A stretch of DNA of 64,000 nucleotides from Aldrovandia affinis (GCA_029706075.1 JAINUG010000039.1:4778001-4842000); one strand, 5' to 3'. Counted from the first letter of the stretch, positions 42,301 through 48,422 are shown. Notes: generated from the letters alone by a model not told the origin. Program-made: numbers and translations.

Positions 42301-45176
42301 TACAATTGAACACAGGTGGAGGCCAATTAGCTTGGTGTGTGATCTGGAATATGATTTGTTACCTTCTGAGCTAGTTTACAATTGGTATGACAAGCGGGGT
42401 GTAGACTTATCAATCCAAATGTTTCTATTTTTTAAAATATATATATATAATTCATGTTCAGAAATTTTGGGAATTTCTTTTCACTTGTAGGGTAAAATGT
42501 GTAAATAAAGGTGGAAGTTGGAAGCTGTTTGGTTCAAAGTATCGTGAGGGAAACACATTGGAGAGAGAGTGTGTTGAAAAGCGAATTGGATTGAATTACT
42601 GGATACAACCTGGATTGTTTGGAAAACCTGTTTTGTGTATTGACCATTGAACACAACTTGGAAACAGACTTTGGATTAGGGACTTTGACAACGAGTAAGG
42701 ATTGCAGATTGGATTTAATTGCATTCCCCCCCTTCCCCCTGTTAGTTTCTTCTAATATACACACGTTTGTTTTGAATATCTCCTTTATGTGAAGTTTTGT
42801 TATTGATCATAGCTGCGTGGAAACCCCACACCCCTGATCCTGCCACAATATATATTTGCTTTGTTAACAATGGAAAAAGTTATATTTTTTGTATATATTC
42901 TGACAGTTACTTATTTTGTGACACTGTGATGCTGACGTTATTCTGTAGTGTGCAGGATGTATAAAACAGGTCTGTGACGTGACGCTGATGCTGTTGGTGT
43001 ACACAGCCCAGTGATGGGGTAACTTGTGTCACTATCATTCTAAAGGTGTACTCTGTCCTTAGAATCTACATGGCTGAGGTAAGGCCAGAGGCCACTTGTC
43101 CTGCCTGGGAGCCGTCCATGGGAATTACCACCCTTTAACTCCTAAAGGCTGGATGGTGGGTCTGACCACTGCTTACTGTGTGCTGGCTGCCCTCCAATCT
43201 TCTTCTTGAACCCACCCTCCAAGCCATAGCTAGAGCGAACCAATGGCTGTCCTCTAATCTCCTACTCACACACCGGCCCTCCAAACCATCGCTGGAGCAG
43301 ACCGGGACACAGCAAAGTCACACCGCCTTAGCTCATACCCAACTCCGCTTACTCTAATCGACATCCGCTTGCACTAATACGCTTTGATAATGTCAATTGC
43401 CTCCAAAGATGATGCTGTGATGGGTTTTTTCGCCCCAAGTCATATCTAATCTCGCAGTATGTGGCAAGGTGGTTGATGTAATATACTAACATTGGTCAGA
43501 TGTGTAATTCTGAAGCCCTGGGATCTATAGTGACACAGAGAGAGGATTTTCTGTTGCATGGGATGAATGCCTCCATATGGTAAGTTTGGAGAAAATCTGT
43601 GCCTCTAAGTAGCAATTCTGTCTCATTTTGCATGGAACTAATTTAACAAATATCTGCACTTTTTCCTCCTGTCTTTTTCATTTTATTTAAGTGGTACACG
43701 TCACTGCTGCTCCAATCTTATTAATTTAGCCATTTTCCAACTTTAAGTTTAAAGGCATTTCTTTGATGTAACCTTGATTCCATTTACACATGGCAGAATA
43801 ATACATTAAACACGAGACAAAGCAGAGATCTAAAGTGCAGGGCAACAGTGAATCAGAGGACATTGTGTTCTTGACCCCGAGAACCAAAGGTACACCCACA
43901 TTCCAGAACAGCTTTTCGGCTCCAAATCACCATACCCACGATGAAATACAGTTACGCAAGACCCCAAGCTGACAGAATTGTCCTTTTGCTCATGCAAAAC
44001 TCAGCAGTATAGATTACATCGAAGTGTTCTTAATCCCGTTGACCTAATTGTTCTACAGAAAATCAGAGAGCCACTTCTGTGCATCTGCTCTAAAAATCCT
44101 GGATAAGACTGCAGTTGGTAGATGTTCATTACCTGTAGAAATGTCCTGGCGAGAGGAGCCAAGAAACACAAGCCATTTCATTAGGAATACGTTTGAAGGA
44201 ACAAAGCAGATCCTCACTTTTTTTCCCTGAATCTAAGTGAACTCATGAAATAACATAAAACATATTCATATTGTGTTTTTTTTAAAAGAGCTTAACATTT
44301 TGGGTGTCAATCATCTTAAAGTACCACATATTTAAAATTAGTGTTTGAAAGCACAGTTCATGTTTCTCCAAGTCTGGAACAAGAGATATACACTCCTGCA
44401 GGTTTTCCCAACTCTCCTAATTAGCTAATGATCTCAATATTAGGAGGAGAGGTAAAATGTGTTGGATGCAGAAAGTATTAAATTGAGTCGTGCTCATTGG
44501 TGCAGGTGTGGACAGGATTTCAGTTAATTTCAGTTAATGTTACAAGTAAATGTGTGGCTAATGATTAAATTATATTCCAACTTAAACTCTGACATAGTAT
44601 AACTTTAATAAACTACACAGACTTGTAAATCGCACCTGGTGTGGAGTGGTGTGTGGAGTGGGGCTTGGTTTCGGCCCAGCACTAACATTTTAATTAAGAC
44701 TCAGGTGAGGTCAGGTTAATTAGGTTTGAATCAGAGCAGGCTCTGTTTAAATTATTCAGACCGACAAGTCTTTGGAATGCATTTTACATGGAAAAACATT
44801 ATTATTATTGTTTTTACATCCCTATCCTTGACACCAGACTGAGTCATTGGAAGGCCGTCATTGGAAATTGCCATCTACCATAAACACAACAGCACTTCAT
44901 AGTTTAACTTCAACACAGGTTTTCCTTTCATCAGTAGTATTGCATTTTCATAAGCGGACATTTTAAAGCTAGCAGCCTACAGGTGTCTTTTGCCTATGCC
45001 GTCCTGTAGAGCAGGAGTGGAGCAGCACTGTTCTTTGAACTCACACCACCTCTCTTCCTCTGCTTTCCAGGGACTTCAAACAGGTCGGCATGACAATCGT
45101 AGGTCCACAGAAGAAGATTGTGAGCAGCATCACAGCGCTCGAAACACACAGAAAGAACGGCCCCGTTCCTGTGTGA
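3972..45176 (+). CDS. epha3: Ephrin type-A receptor 3, C-terminal 548 residues (exons 6-17), 5' incomplete
   Basis: This is a receptor tyrosine kinase of the plasma membrane that binds GPI-anchored ephrin-A ligands on neighbouring cells and controls repulsive guidance and cell sorting (family knowledge). Numbering from the first residue here: fibronectin III domain 2 at about 1-96, transmembrane helix at about 107-130, juxtamembrane tyrosines Y161 and Y167, kinase domain at about 186-447, SAM domain at about 476-540, C-terminal PVPV. The glycine loop is GAGEFGEV, the VAIK lysine is 218, HRDLAARN has D311, DFG is 329-331, and the activation-loop tyrosine is 344. Adding 435 gives the human EPHA3 numbers I recall (Y596, Y602, K653, D746, Y779) with no indel. 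EPHA3 fits better than EPHA5, EPHA4 or EPHA7 through [11 protein letters not shown], the [11 protein letters not shown] stretch and the GPVPV end. All twelve exons join in frame. One odd residue is Ala372 in SDAWSYG, where Eph kinases have Val. The first five exons lie outside the window. Confidence 0.95.
5501..5570. repeat. (TG)n microsatellite
   Basis: An interrupted TG run with TGCG and TTG breaks. Confidence 0.95.
6022..6112. repeat. (CA)n microsatellite
   Basis: A CA-rich run with ATGCACACGC-type interruptions, followed by AT-rich simple sequence to about 6260. Confidence 0.9.
9190..10085 (+). mobile_element. 5'-truncated LINE (L2/CR1-like), C-terminal reverse transcriptase and 3' tail
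   Basis: The plus strand carries the typical end of a fish non-LTR reverse transcriptase: [20 protein letters not shown], then [36 protein letters not shown] and [14 protein letters not shown]. It then has a 3' UTR ending GAGACCTAGTCTCAGTGAGA and AATAAAGGTTAATAAATAA. It is broken by several stops and shifts and is 5' truncated, as expected of target-primed insertion. L2/CR1 is the best guess at the clade. Confidence 0.85.
10086..10155 (-). repeat. SINE-tail scrap after the LINE
   Basis: TTTTTCAGACACTTTTATCC with AAAGAAACTTTGCAAC resembles a worn copy of the same SINE tail seen elsewhere in the window. Confidence 0.4.
10742..11805 (-). mobile_element. piggyBac-like transposon relic, copy A
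   Basis: On the minus strand, about 11770 to 11565 codes [40 protein letters not shown] and [13 protein letters not shown], matching the C-terminal part of piggyBac-family transposases (the RP..I..YNK.MGGVD.AD block). The block from 11270 to 11805 is repeated in inverted orientation at 33130-33589. TTTAACCCATATCTGCC at 10741 resembles TTTAACCCATATCCGCC at 33077 and contains the TTAA target word. The coding part is interrupted and partial. Confidence 0.75.
11806..12758 (+). other. epha3: Intron 6, last part: no gene seen
   Basis: Ordinary AT-rich intronic sequence. 11806-11954 on the minus strand stays open in the piggyBac frame and may be more of that relic. Confidence 0.5.
12759..12888. repeat. 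(TG)n/(TTTG)n microsatellite abutting the exon 7 acceptor
   Basis: TG runs with TC, TGCG and TATG breaks, and a (TTTG)n core at about 12832-12856, end 10 bases before the first acceptor AG of exon 7. They occupy the place of the polypyrimidine tract and branch region. Confidence 0.93.
12899..13061 (+). CDS. epha3: epha3 exon 7: second half of fibronectin III domain 2
   Basis: A 163-bp exon, the usual Eph size. It begins [16 protein letters not shown], contains [14 protein letters not shown], and ends FETSPD plus one base of Ser. The acceptor is a tandem AAG/CAG (12896-12901). Using the first AG gives the initial Gln found in human EPHA3 and the 163-bp length; using the second starts at 12902 and drops one Gln. 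The sequence upstream is a GT/TTTG microsatellite instead of an ordinary pyrimidine tract. The donor is GTAAGC at 13062. Confidence 0.94.
13062..13519 (+). other. epha3: Intron 7 (458 bp)
   Basis: A short intron with no repeat recognised. The frame from exon 7 continues through the donor for about 42 codons to a TAG at 13187-13189. AATAAA words occur at 13318 and 13441. Confidence 0.85.
13520..13622 (+). CDS. epha3: epha3 exon 8: extracellular stalk and transmembrane helix
   Basis: A 103-bp exon. It completes a split Ser and reads [11 protein letters not shown], followed by a hydrophobic helix of about 24 residues (residues 107-130, rich in Ile, Leu, Val and Ala) that ends in LLLGR. The Arg codon is split AG|G with exon 9. 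The acceptor is TCTCTCCAG and the donor is GTCAGT at 13623. The frame stays open beyond the donor to a stop at 13828-13830. Confidence 0.95.
13631..13693. repeat. Three tandem 21-bp units just after the exon 8 donor
   Basis: Three near-identical copies of CACACCCAAACCGGCCTGGGC, starting 8 bases after the donor GT. In the exon 8 frame each unit codes a seven-residue proline-rich block (HPNRPGP). Confidence 0.95.
13916..14560 (-). mobile_element. Non-autonomous Tc1-like element with long TIRs
   Basis: The ends are inverted copies of about 47 bp: left ATTCACCCCCTTTGGAATTT, right AAATTTCAAAGGGGTTGAAT. On the minus strand an internal piece reads [19 protein letters not shown], the helix-turn-helix of Tc1 transposases, so this is a shrunken Tc1/mariner relative. 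A partial copy of its right side recurs at 63595-63680. The right end lies within about 5 bp of the next transposon. Confidence 0.75.
14563..15409 (+). mobile_element. Tc1/mariner transposon relic with inner and outer inverted repeats
   Basis: The outer ends are inverted: TACACTACCG at 14563 and CGGTAGTGTA at 15400, each flanked by TA. A second inner pair (ACTGCCAGAGGTTTAAAAAA at about 14665 and TTTTTTAAACCTCTGCCAG at about 15320) carries poly-A and poly-T runs. Between them are Tc1 pieces in several frames: [17 protein letters not shown] (DNA-binding region), [14 protein letters not shown] (first catalytic Asp region) and [18 protein letters not shown]. Several stops and shifts show it is dead. 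Confidence 0.88.
15410..15823 (+). other. epha3: End of intron 8
   Basis: A TA run at about 15411-15440, then unremarkable AT-rich sequence up to exon 9. Confidence 0.6.
15824..15888 (+). CDS. epha3: epha3 exon 9: juxtamembrane start
   Basis: A 65-bp exon coding (R)[19 protein letters not shown] followed by GH, directly after the membrane helix on the cytoplasmic side. The match to the human juxtamembrane stretch [19 protein letters not shown] is close. The acceptor is GTTGGCAG and the donor is GTAAGC at 15889. Confidence 0.95.
15889..16719 (+). other. epha3: Intron 9
   Basis: 831 bp with a short (TCTG)n at about 15899-15915. The AT-rich middle (16260-16540) may be worn repeat but I cannot assign it. 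Confidence 0.6.
16720..16845 (+). CDS. epha3: epha3 exon 10: juxtamembrane tyrosines and start of the kinase
   Basis: A 126-bp exon. It codes [20 protein letters not shown] and on to the first part of the glycine-rich loop (VVGAG). The two regulatory tyrosines of the [10 protein letters not shown] motif (Y161 and Y167) are both present. In EphA receptors they hold the kinase off until phosphorylated and then bind SH2 proteins (family knowledge). The donor GTAGGG at 16846 is weaker than its neighbours. Confidence 0.95.
16846..18322 (+). other. epha3: Intron 10
   Basis: 1.5 kb of AT-rich sequence. I recognise no transposon, RNA gene or exon in it. Confidence 0.6.
18323..18508 (+). CDS. epha3: epha3 exon 11: kinase N-lobe (glycine loop, VAIK lysine, helix C)
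   Basis: A 186-bp exon, the conserved Eph size. It completes the glycine loop ([14 protein letters not shown]), then reads [20 protein letters not shown] and [20 protein letters not shown]. Lys218 of VAIK is the ATP-contacting lysine and the Glu in the helix C segment is its usual partner. The donor is a consensus GTGAGT at 18509. Confidence 0.96.
18509..21539 (+). other. epha3: Intron 11, first part
   Basis: A degenerate direct duplication lies just after the donor (18530-18585 and 18700-18765, sharing ACC.TGGAATAC.TCAGC and ATAGATATTATT). The rest, including short open frames at 19667-20162, shows no family that I recognise. A C-tract lies near 20669. Confidence 0.5.
21540..22460 (+). mobile_element. 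Tc1-like transposase relic
   Basis: The plus strand holds [20 protein letters not shown] (N-terminal part), then from 21902 [20 protein letters not shown] and [12 protein letters not shown] with the first catalytic Asp, [34 protein letters not shown] with the second Asp, and [13 protein letters not shown] with the third acidic position. The longest intact piece is 120 codons (21902-22264); other parts are broken by stops and shifts. A separate high-copy fragment (CCCCAGACCATCACACTACC) lies at about 22556-22640. Confidence 0.88.
22556..22645. repeat. Dispersed fish repeat fragment
   Basis: The stretch CAGCCCCAGACCATCACACT to TTTGACTGTTGGTATGATGT is a familiar high-copy phrase in fish genomes, probably a DNA-transposon piece. 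The family is not certain. Confidence 0.5.
23024..24623. repeat. 48-bp minisatellite, about 33 copies
   Basis: Units read CAGCTCACTCTCTCTGCGCT, then CAACTCCCAAACCAGCCATG, then ACTCTGTA. Because 48 is divisible by three and the unit lacks stops in several phases, both strands show open frames up to 389 codons. These are shadows. Variants include GCGCTC to GCACTC, AACCAGCC to AACCGGCC, an AACAAGCC form often followed by a 7-bp insertion (GGCTACA), and shortened units near 23310-23380 and 24065-24090. Confidence 0.97.
24624..26034 (+). other. epha3: Intron 11, CpG-rich single-copy segment
   Basis: 25020-25530 is clearly richer in G+C and CpG than the rest of the intron (CCGCGCGAG, CTGCGTTCGGA, ACCACCGACCGGCC, CACGCGAAG). 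No exon or repeat is seen there. It could be a regulatory element; the rest is AT-rich. Confidence 0.4.
26035..26110. repeat. (ATT)n microsatellite
   Basis: An ATT run with GTT interruptions, about 90 bp upstream of the exon 12 acceptor. Confidence 0.93.
26202..26263 (+). CDS. epha3: epha3 exon 12: kinase hinge
   Basis: A 62-bp exon coding (S)[18 protein letters not shown] followed by LR. It carries the gatekeeper Thr264 and hinge Tyr266, the counterpart of human Y701. The acceptor is TCTCTATCCAG and the donor is GTGAGT at 26264. It is isolated between a 7.7-kb and a 3.1-kb intron. Confidence 0.95.
26467..26967. mobile_element. hAT-like MITE, split by a SINE
   Basis: The ends are inverted (CAGTGGTTC at 26467 and GAACCACTG ending 26967). 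The 8-bp flanks are similar at 6 of 8 positions (TACTACAG and GTCTACAG), as expected for worn hAT target duplications. Internal phrases GTGACCCACTT and CTGACCCACCAGCGGGTCC belong to this type of element. The SINE at 26686-26913 sits inside. Confidence 0.65.
26686..26913 (+). mobile_element. tRNA-headed SINE (family 1), nested in the MITE
   Basis: The head reads AGTGTAATGGTTAGGGAACT (A-box-like), with GGTTCGATTACC as B box at 26740-26751. The tail reads AAGTCGCTCTGGATAAGAGC and CTGCTAAATGCC, ending in TGTAAATGTAAATG. The same family is at 28565 (minus strand), with tail-sharing copies at 41420 and 51160. Confidence 0.88.
27000..27799 (+). other. epha3: Intron 12, middle
   Basis: No gene or recognised repeat is visible in these 800 bp, which are single-copy in appearance. 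Confidence 0.5.
27800..28150 (+). mobile_element. tRNA-headed SINE (family 2), plus strand
   Basis: The head GGTGGCGCAATCGGTGAAGG is A-box-like, with GGTTCAGTCCC as B box at 27867-27877. The body includes GGCTGTCTGCCCCAGGGG and the 3' part GGGTATAATTGGCCACCAAA. A second copy lies inverted at 53865-54165. It is not a working tRNA gene because the cloverleaf is degenerate and a SINE body follows. Confidence 0.85.
28151..28564 (+). other. epha3: Intron 12, between SINEs
   Basis: AT-rich, no feature recognised. Confidence 0.5.
28565..28795 (-). mobile_element. tRNA-headed SINE (family 1), minus strand
   Basis: This is the reverse complement of the family 1 SINE: GGCATTTAGCAGACGCTCTT for the tail, GGATATTTTACTGAAGCAA for the middle, and GGGAATTGAACCTGTAACC for the B-box side. 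It ends CCCTAACCATTACACTACAC. Confidence 0.9.
28796..29333 (+). other. epha3: End of intron 12
   Basis: No repeat or gene recognised. Two similar phrases (TTAGCTCAGTTGATTCTGTC near 28918 and TTAGCTGAGCGGGCCAATCG near 29083, each followed by CTTGTTGTGCG) suggest a worn tandem duplication of about 165 bp. Confidence 0.45.
29334..29543 (+). CDS. epha3: epha3 exon 13: catalytic loop and activation segment
   Basis: A 210-bp exon of 70 whole codons, the conserved Eph size. It includes [17 protein letters not shown] (catalytic Asp311), [20 protein letters not shown] and the activation-loop Tyr344, ending YTTR. The wobble positions are strongly G/C, unlike the flanking introns. The acceptor is CTGTTCCAG and the donor is GTGAGT at 29544. 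Confidence 0.97.
29690..29850. repeat. Compound (CA)n microsatellite
   Basis: Several CA runs broken by CTCACAC and CATA words, about 150 bp after the exon 13 donor. Confidence 0.9.
29851..31312 (+). other. epha3: Intron 13, first part
   Basis: No gene recognised. 30520-30960 is GC-rich compared with its surroundings and has no repeat that I know. Confidence 0.45.
31313..33070. other. Unassigned block in intron 13, possibly transposon-derived
   Basis: The block starts with TTAACCCCTTAAATGTCATC and carries repeated phrases such as TGTCTCCAAGTG (31670, 31850, 31865). It lies directly upstream of a piggyBac relic. No transposase could be read in any frame. It may be a non-autonomous TTAA element, but the right end was not found. 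Confidence 0.3.
33077..33589 (+). mobile_element. piggyBac-like transposon relic, copy B (inverted relative to copy A)
   Basis: The plus strand codes [20 protein letters not shown] followed by FADK, and then breaks down. It matches copy A over about 33130-33589 with one clear internal deletion of a few tens of bases near 33446. It ends in TTCCATTACCAGAAGTT, the same place where copy A continues. This leaves about 70 bp to the exon 14 acceptor. Confidence 0.75.
33661..33810 (+). CDS. epha3: epha3 exon 14: kinase C-lobe, APE and DxW motifs
   Basis: A 150-bp exon of 50 codons. It reads [19 protein letters not shown], then [19 protein letters not shown] and [10 protein letters not shown]. The residue after Asp371 is Ala (GCC) where Eph kinases normally have Val (GTC); the structural Asp and Trp are kept. 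The last 55 bases or so, together with the donor GTGAGTGTTT, are repeated three more times downstream. A piggyBac relic ends about 70 bp upstream of the acceptor. Confidence 0.96.
33756..33999 (+). repeat. epha3: Tandem duplication of the exon 14 3' end plus its splice donor
   Basis: Three 64-bp units (33811-33874, 33875-33938, and a third from 33939 that breaks off at 33999) follow the exon. Each begins GTGAGTGTTTGGGAGGTTGA and repeats the exon end CTTACTGGGAGATGTCCAAT. The phrase CAATCAGGATGTGAGTGTTT therefore occurs three times. The units differ from each other by only one or two bases. Confidence 0.97.
34189..34382 (+). CDS. epha3: epha3 exon 15: end of the kinase domain and linker
   Basis: A 194-bp exon, the usual Eph size. 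It reads [17 protein letters not shown], then [19 protein letters not shown] and [20 protein letters not shown], ending in a split Arg. It closes the kinase fold (the [10 protein letters not shown] subdomain XI motif is intact). The acceptor context (TTTGGGGTGATGTAG) has hardly any pyrimidine tract, so it should be weak. The donor is GTAAGC at 34383. Confidence 0.95.
34431..34665. repeat. Short tandem repeat after exon 15
   Basis: Variants of CCCAAATCACATTA are arrayed head to tail, with a higher-order block of about 72 bp (CCCAAATCATATTACCCAAA to ACTCCCTTAAATCACATT) present twice. It starts about 50 bp after the exon 15 donor. Confidence 0.92.
34666..36579 (+). other. epha3: Intron 15, first part
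   Basis: No gene recognised. A GC-rich stretch lies at 35290-35580 and a (TA)n run at 35820-35840. Confidence 0.5.
36580..37391. repeat. 20-bp minisatellite with higher-order structure
   Basis: About 40 units of CTGCAGCACACACTGTTCAG and relatives (TTACAATATGCACTGTTCAG, CACTGTTGCAGTATGCACTG). The first part is a plain array. From about 36845 three unit types follow each other in a repeating order. Open frames up to 282 codons here are shadows. Confidence 0.96.
37392..38489 (+). other. epha3: End of intron 15
   Basis: No repeat or gene recognised; AT-rich up to the SAM exon acceptor. Confidence 0.5.
38490..38645 (+). CDS. epha3: epha3 exon 16: most of the SAM domain
   Basis: A 156-bp exon, the usual Eph size. 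It reads (R)[19 protein letters not shown], then [18 protein letters not shown] and [14 protein letters not shown] plus a split Glu. GDWL and the YSSC stretch match the EphA3 SAM domain, a helical module used for receptor clustering. It is more diverged from human than the kinase exons. The acceptor is CTCACGATAG and the donor is GTAAGA at 38646. Confidence 0.94.
38801..38926. repeat. Foldback element (24-bp arms)
   Basis: TAATGCTCTCAAAGTGAGTT (38809 on) pairs with AACTCACTTTGGGAGCATTA (ending 38915). The arms are 24 bases with one mismatch. GCACAG at 38801 and CTGTGC at 38919 extend the stem after a small bulge. The loop is about 59 bases. This could be a miniature transposon or an RNA hairpin. 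Confidence 0.85.
39308..39358. repeat. (GT)n microsatellite
   Basis: A GT run followed by GTGCATGCGTGCAGG-type degenerate sequence. Confidence 0.95.
39359..41419 (+). other. epha3: Intron 16, middle
   Basis: Several short overlapping frames but no family or splice support. 40860-41140 is relatively GC-rich and unassigned. Confidence 0.45.
41420..41572 (-). repeat. tRNA-like SINE copy sharing the family 1 tail
   Basis: ATAGCAGACGCTTTTATCC and AGAGCGACTTACAGTAGTGA form the tail. GGGAATTGAACCCACAACCT and CATGCTCTACCTACTGAGCC read as the minus strand of a tRNA-like head. A near twin is at 51160-51315. Confidence 0.85.
41635..42500 (-). mobile_element. Tc1-like transposase relic
   Basis: Read on the minus strand from about 42215: [40 protein letters not shown] (helix-turn-helix), [60 protein letters not shown] and [20 protein letters not shown] (first catalytic Asp), then [15 protein letters not shown]. 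The C-terminal half with the other acidic residues is missing, and at least one shift separates the N-terminal part. Confidence 0.88.
42501..45070 (+). other. epha3: End of intron 16
   Basis: A worn direct duplication of about 60 bp at 43187-43308 (CCCTCCAA.CCAT.GCT.GAGC). Otherwise no repeat or gene recognised. Confidence 0.45.
45071..45176 (+). CDS. epha3: epha3 exon 17: end of the SAM domain, PDZ-binding tail and stop
   Basis: This exon completes the split Glu and codes [20 protein letters not shown], then [14 protein letters not shown], followed by TGA at 45174-45176. The tail matches human EPHA3 (KNGPVPV) and is a C-terminal PDZ-type ligand. The acceptor is TGCTTTCCAG. A longer open frame over the same bases in another phase is a shadow. 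Confidence 0.96.
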
Positions 45177-45650
45177 CCGTACGAGAAACCGTCACCTCTG
45201 CCGCATCCAACAGACGGGAACTCAATAGTCAATGGGTAAAAAAAAAAAAAAAATATGAAAAAAATATGAAAATACACATTAAAATGCGGAGATGAAACAT
45301 CGCAAGTCGACATCTTTGCGGAGGAATGAAGAACGACAGGAATGCGCTAGGCCCCCAGGGCTGGTGGGGAGCAGGAAATAAACTAAGTTCCACTGATGAA
45401 AAGTTGCCTTACGATGGACAAAAGACATCGAGACGTTTCTACAAGGACCAGAGAGCCGCCGGGCCCAGGGTGAGTGAGGGGCACCCGACGATCCTGGGAG
45501 GGTCCCGGAAGTGAAGATCACTGGGCACGTGTGCAGCCATGGGCGATCTGCAGAAACAGCGCATGCAGGTCCAGTGTCCTCCGGGTGCGTACCGCTGAAC
45601 GCTCCTGATTTGAGACAAAGGAGACTTTGACACCTTCAGAAATGCGCAGC

Positions 45651-45656
45651 AATAAA
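45651..45656 (+). promoter_or_regulatory. epha3: Possible proximal polyadenylation signal (AATAAA)
   Basis: A canonical AATAAA about 475 bases after the stop codon, the first good candidate for a short 3' UTR. Further AATAAA copies occur at 46561 and 46990. Nothing in the sequence decides whether any of them is used. Confidence 0.35.
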
Positions 45657-47975
45657 ACAGCTCCCTCTAAGCAGAGCCTGGATTTGGAGATACAGTAAAT
45701 GAACTGCAGGTAGCAGGTTGATTTATGTGCTTCCTCTGCTGGGGAATCTCCTCAACGTCAACGGAGATCTCGCATCTCACTGCTCGGTCCGATCCATTTA
45801 GGCCATAATTACGTCCATGGAGTAGTACTCCCACCCAATACAGACATTTCTACGAGACAAGATGTGCGAACTGCTATGGTTCCAGACTCAATTAATTCAG
45901 GCCTTAAATATAGAGGTTTATAGTCAAGTTTATTTCAGAGACATGAGCAAAGATACAACACGTTCAGCAATAATTTAGAGTGAGTTCCTTGTTGTTCTTA
46001 CAGTTGGAAATCTGCACACTGAAGTGTCCTTGGGCTACAGCTCAAGTGTCCCTGTTGAAAATTGCTGCAGAGGTGCAGTCTTAGGTTCTCAAATCCTGAT
46101 GTCATGTTGAGCAGGGGGCAGACACTGCATGAGGAGGTTTCTATAGAACATGGCCAATTTACAGAATATTGTGAAGGTTCGTTAAGTCATTCTACAATGG
46201 TGAGCAAATTTTATATATTTTGTCTAACTAGCTACAACAACAGTGCTCAGAAGTACTGGTAATGGACAAATAAGGTTATTTACAAGGCTCTGCTGCTCCC
46301 TGTCAAAACAATTTCAAGGCAATTGAAGGTTCCATTCGTGCAACACAGCGAAAAGCTCTGTAATGTCACAGCCGTAGTTTCTTGGGTTTGCCAGAGGAAT
46401 TTTGGGGAATGTGGTTTGATGTAAATCCACAGAATCTGCGTTTGTGCACATCCAATAATTCTGACTAAGCATTATGCTCTGCACTGTTTCTTTGACTGGG
46501 ATAGCACAGTTCTTAAAAAAAGGGGAAAAACAGCAGGCTTGCACCTATACTTAACTCCTCAATAAATCTTTGATGCACACGAAAGGCTACTCCCTTACAT
46601 AACGATAATGATAATACAGATAAGATGCAGTATATACATGCCCCAAACACTAAGACATTTAAGATATTATTGTAATTCAAAGACATGCGGGAACTGGTAT
46701 ACTTTCATTGCCCGAACGGTAATTTAGTCCATTCTGAAAAGGAATGTTTAAGATGAACCCTGGTGTTCCCAATAAGAGACTGACTAGCAGTAAGCCTGGC
46801 AGTAGGGACTCTTCTTGTTGTATCAGGCAATATAAGCCTGAGAATCACATATAGATTCCAAAAACATTACACCAGATGGGTTCCCCCATATTTAATAGCT
46901 GTGTGTGCGTGAATCAGTTCATAAATGACAACTATGAACCTAAAATTCATTACATGCCTTGATCTGTGTCTATAAAACTCCATAAACCCAATAAAACTGT
47001 CCCATGATATTGTCTCACAAACACAAGCAAATACTCTCTCTCTATTTCTCTCTATCTCTCTGTCTCTCTCCCTCTCTCTCTCTTTCACTTGCTCTCTTGT
47101 ACACACAGACACACACACACACACTCACACACAAACACACACGCACAGCAGCATTCCTATGCCCCCATTGTATGTCTTTATAATGTGTTGTCATTCAGAA
47201 ACGGTGACATTACTTGACTTGTAGCCAGTTGTGCTGACTCTGCTAAATGGTTGAAAGGAGGTGAAATCAGCAGCAAATGACTTAGAAAATCCCATTTTGG
47301 GACCACCTCAAGACCGCTGCCCTTTTTCTGGGATGGAGGGAAGGAGTGAGGGAGGGAGAAAGAACACACAAGCATTACTTTAGTTATCCAAGTCTTTGGT
47401 CCCTCAGAGTTCCATAGAAGAGATGTTATCAGTGAATTGGACATGGAGGTTATAACGCTATCTCATCAAACCTCTTTTTTTACTGTTAATATTCTTAAGG
47501 TCTGTTCAACCTAATCTTACAAGTCAGACCCGTTCATGGGGAAGTTTAGTGTCCGTAAAACCTATGCTGAAGTGGTCTTAAAGAAATGAGCAGAGCTTGC
47601 CCACAATGCTTCACTCTAAAATTCAGTCAATCCATTGCCACCTCCCTTGCCCATTCTTCCTCCCAATAGCAAGGTTCTATTGTTGTGCAAAATACAAAAT
47701 ATTACAAATGAAACTAAATATTAAGACAGACATTTTCATTGGGGGATTAAGCTCCTAGGATAATCCTATGGACATTTGCCACCTCCTCAGACTTTATAGC
47801 CTCCTCACAACCTTGAAATAGGTTTCCTGGACACTGAGTGCCGGGAGCAGGCATGACTGGAGAGAACAGGTTCAGCTATCTGAAAGAGAGTATTGACCTG
47901 TAGACTATTATTTACTATGTTGTACAGAATGAGCACATGTCTGCATTTCCTCATTTCCTTCGACATGCTTGTACC

Positions 47976-48193
47976 TGTACATATGTAAACAGGAAATTGT
48001 AACAATGGCAACCGTCAGCCTGAGACGACTGTCGTTTCCACGGCGATACATTTGTACAAATGTTTGTATATAAAAAAGAATGAACATTAATATTTGTGCA
48101 AGATGAAAAAAAAAAACCTTTGTATTATATTTTTGTTATTTTGTATTGTACTTTTTACATAAAAAACACAATTATTATTTACTTATTTATTTG
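47976..48193 (+). promoter_or_regulatory. epha3: Distal 3' UTR motif cluster: two Pumilio-type sites and an AU-rich element
   Basis: TGTACATA (47976-47983) and TGTATATA (48065-48072) both fit the UGUANAUA Pumilio consensus. Overlapping ATTTA pentamers lie at 48177-48189. Such sites commonly shorten mRNA life or set local translation. Their use here is inferred from the motifs only. Confidence 0.4.
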
Positions 48194-48416
48194 TTAAGGT
48201 ATACAGTGCAGATGTGAATGTTTTGTAGCATACTGTAAGTTATGACATTGTTATGTGACAATTTTATCTATGTATTTACATTATAATCATGTATTTTCAA
48301 AGAGCAATACTGTCATGTGCCCCCCTCTCTGTCTGCTTTATAGGTTTCTGTGTGTATGCAAGTGTTGATGGCTGTCTACTAATGAAGAATGATTTGTAGT
48401 AGAAACATATTTTTAT

Positions 48417-48422
48417 AATAAA
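48417..48422 (+). promoter_or_regulatory. epha3: Likely main polyadenylation signal of epha3 (AATAAA)
   Basis: AATAAA is followed about 45-65 bases later by a T/GT-rich stretch (TTGTTTGTTTTTTGTTGT), the standard arrangement for cleavage in between. Past this point the sequence soon turns into repeat-bearing intergenic DNA. Confidence 0.6.

Noticed and set aside
3972-45176. Assignment to epha5, epha4 or epha7 in place of epha3
   Set aside because: The exon 7 start, the fibronectin domain and the C-terminus agree residue by residue with EPHA3 and differ from what I recall of the others. A gene tree could still show a fish-specific epha3 duplicate.
44990-45295. A 101-codon frame over the last exon
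   Set aside because: It overlaps exon 17 in a different phase. The EphA3 C-terminus is plain in the correct phase, with its acceptor and stop.
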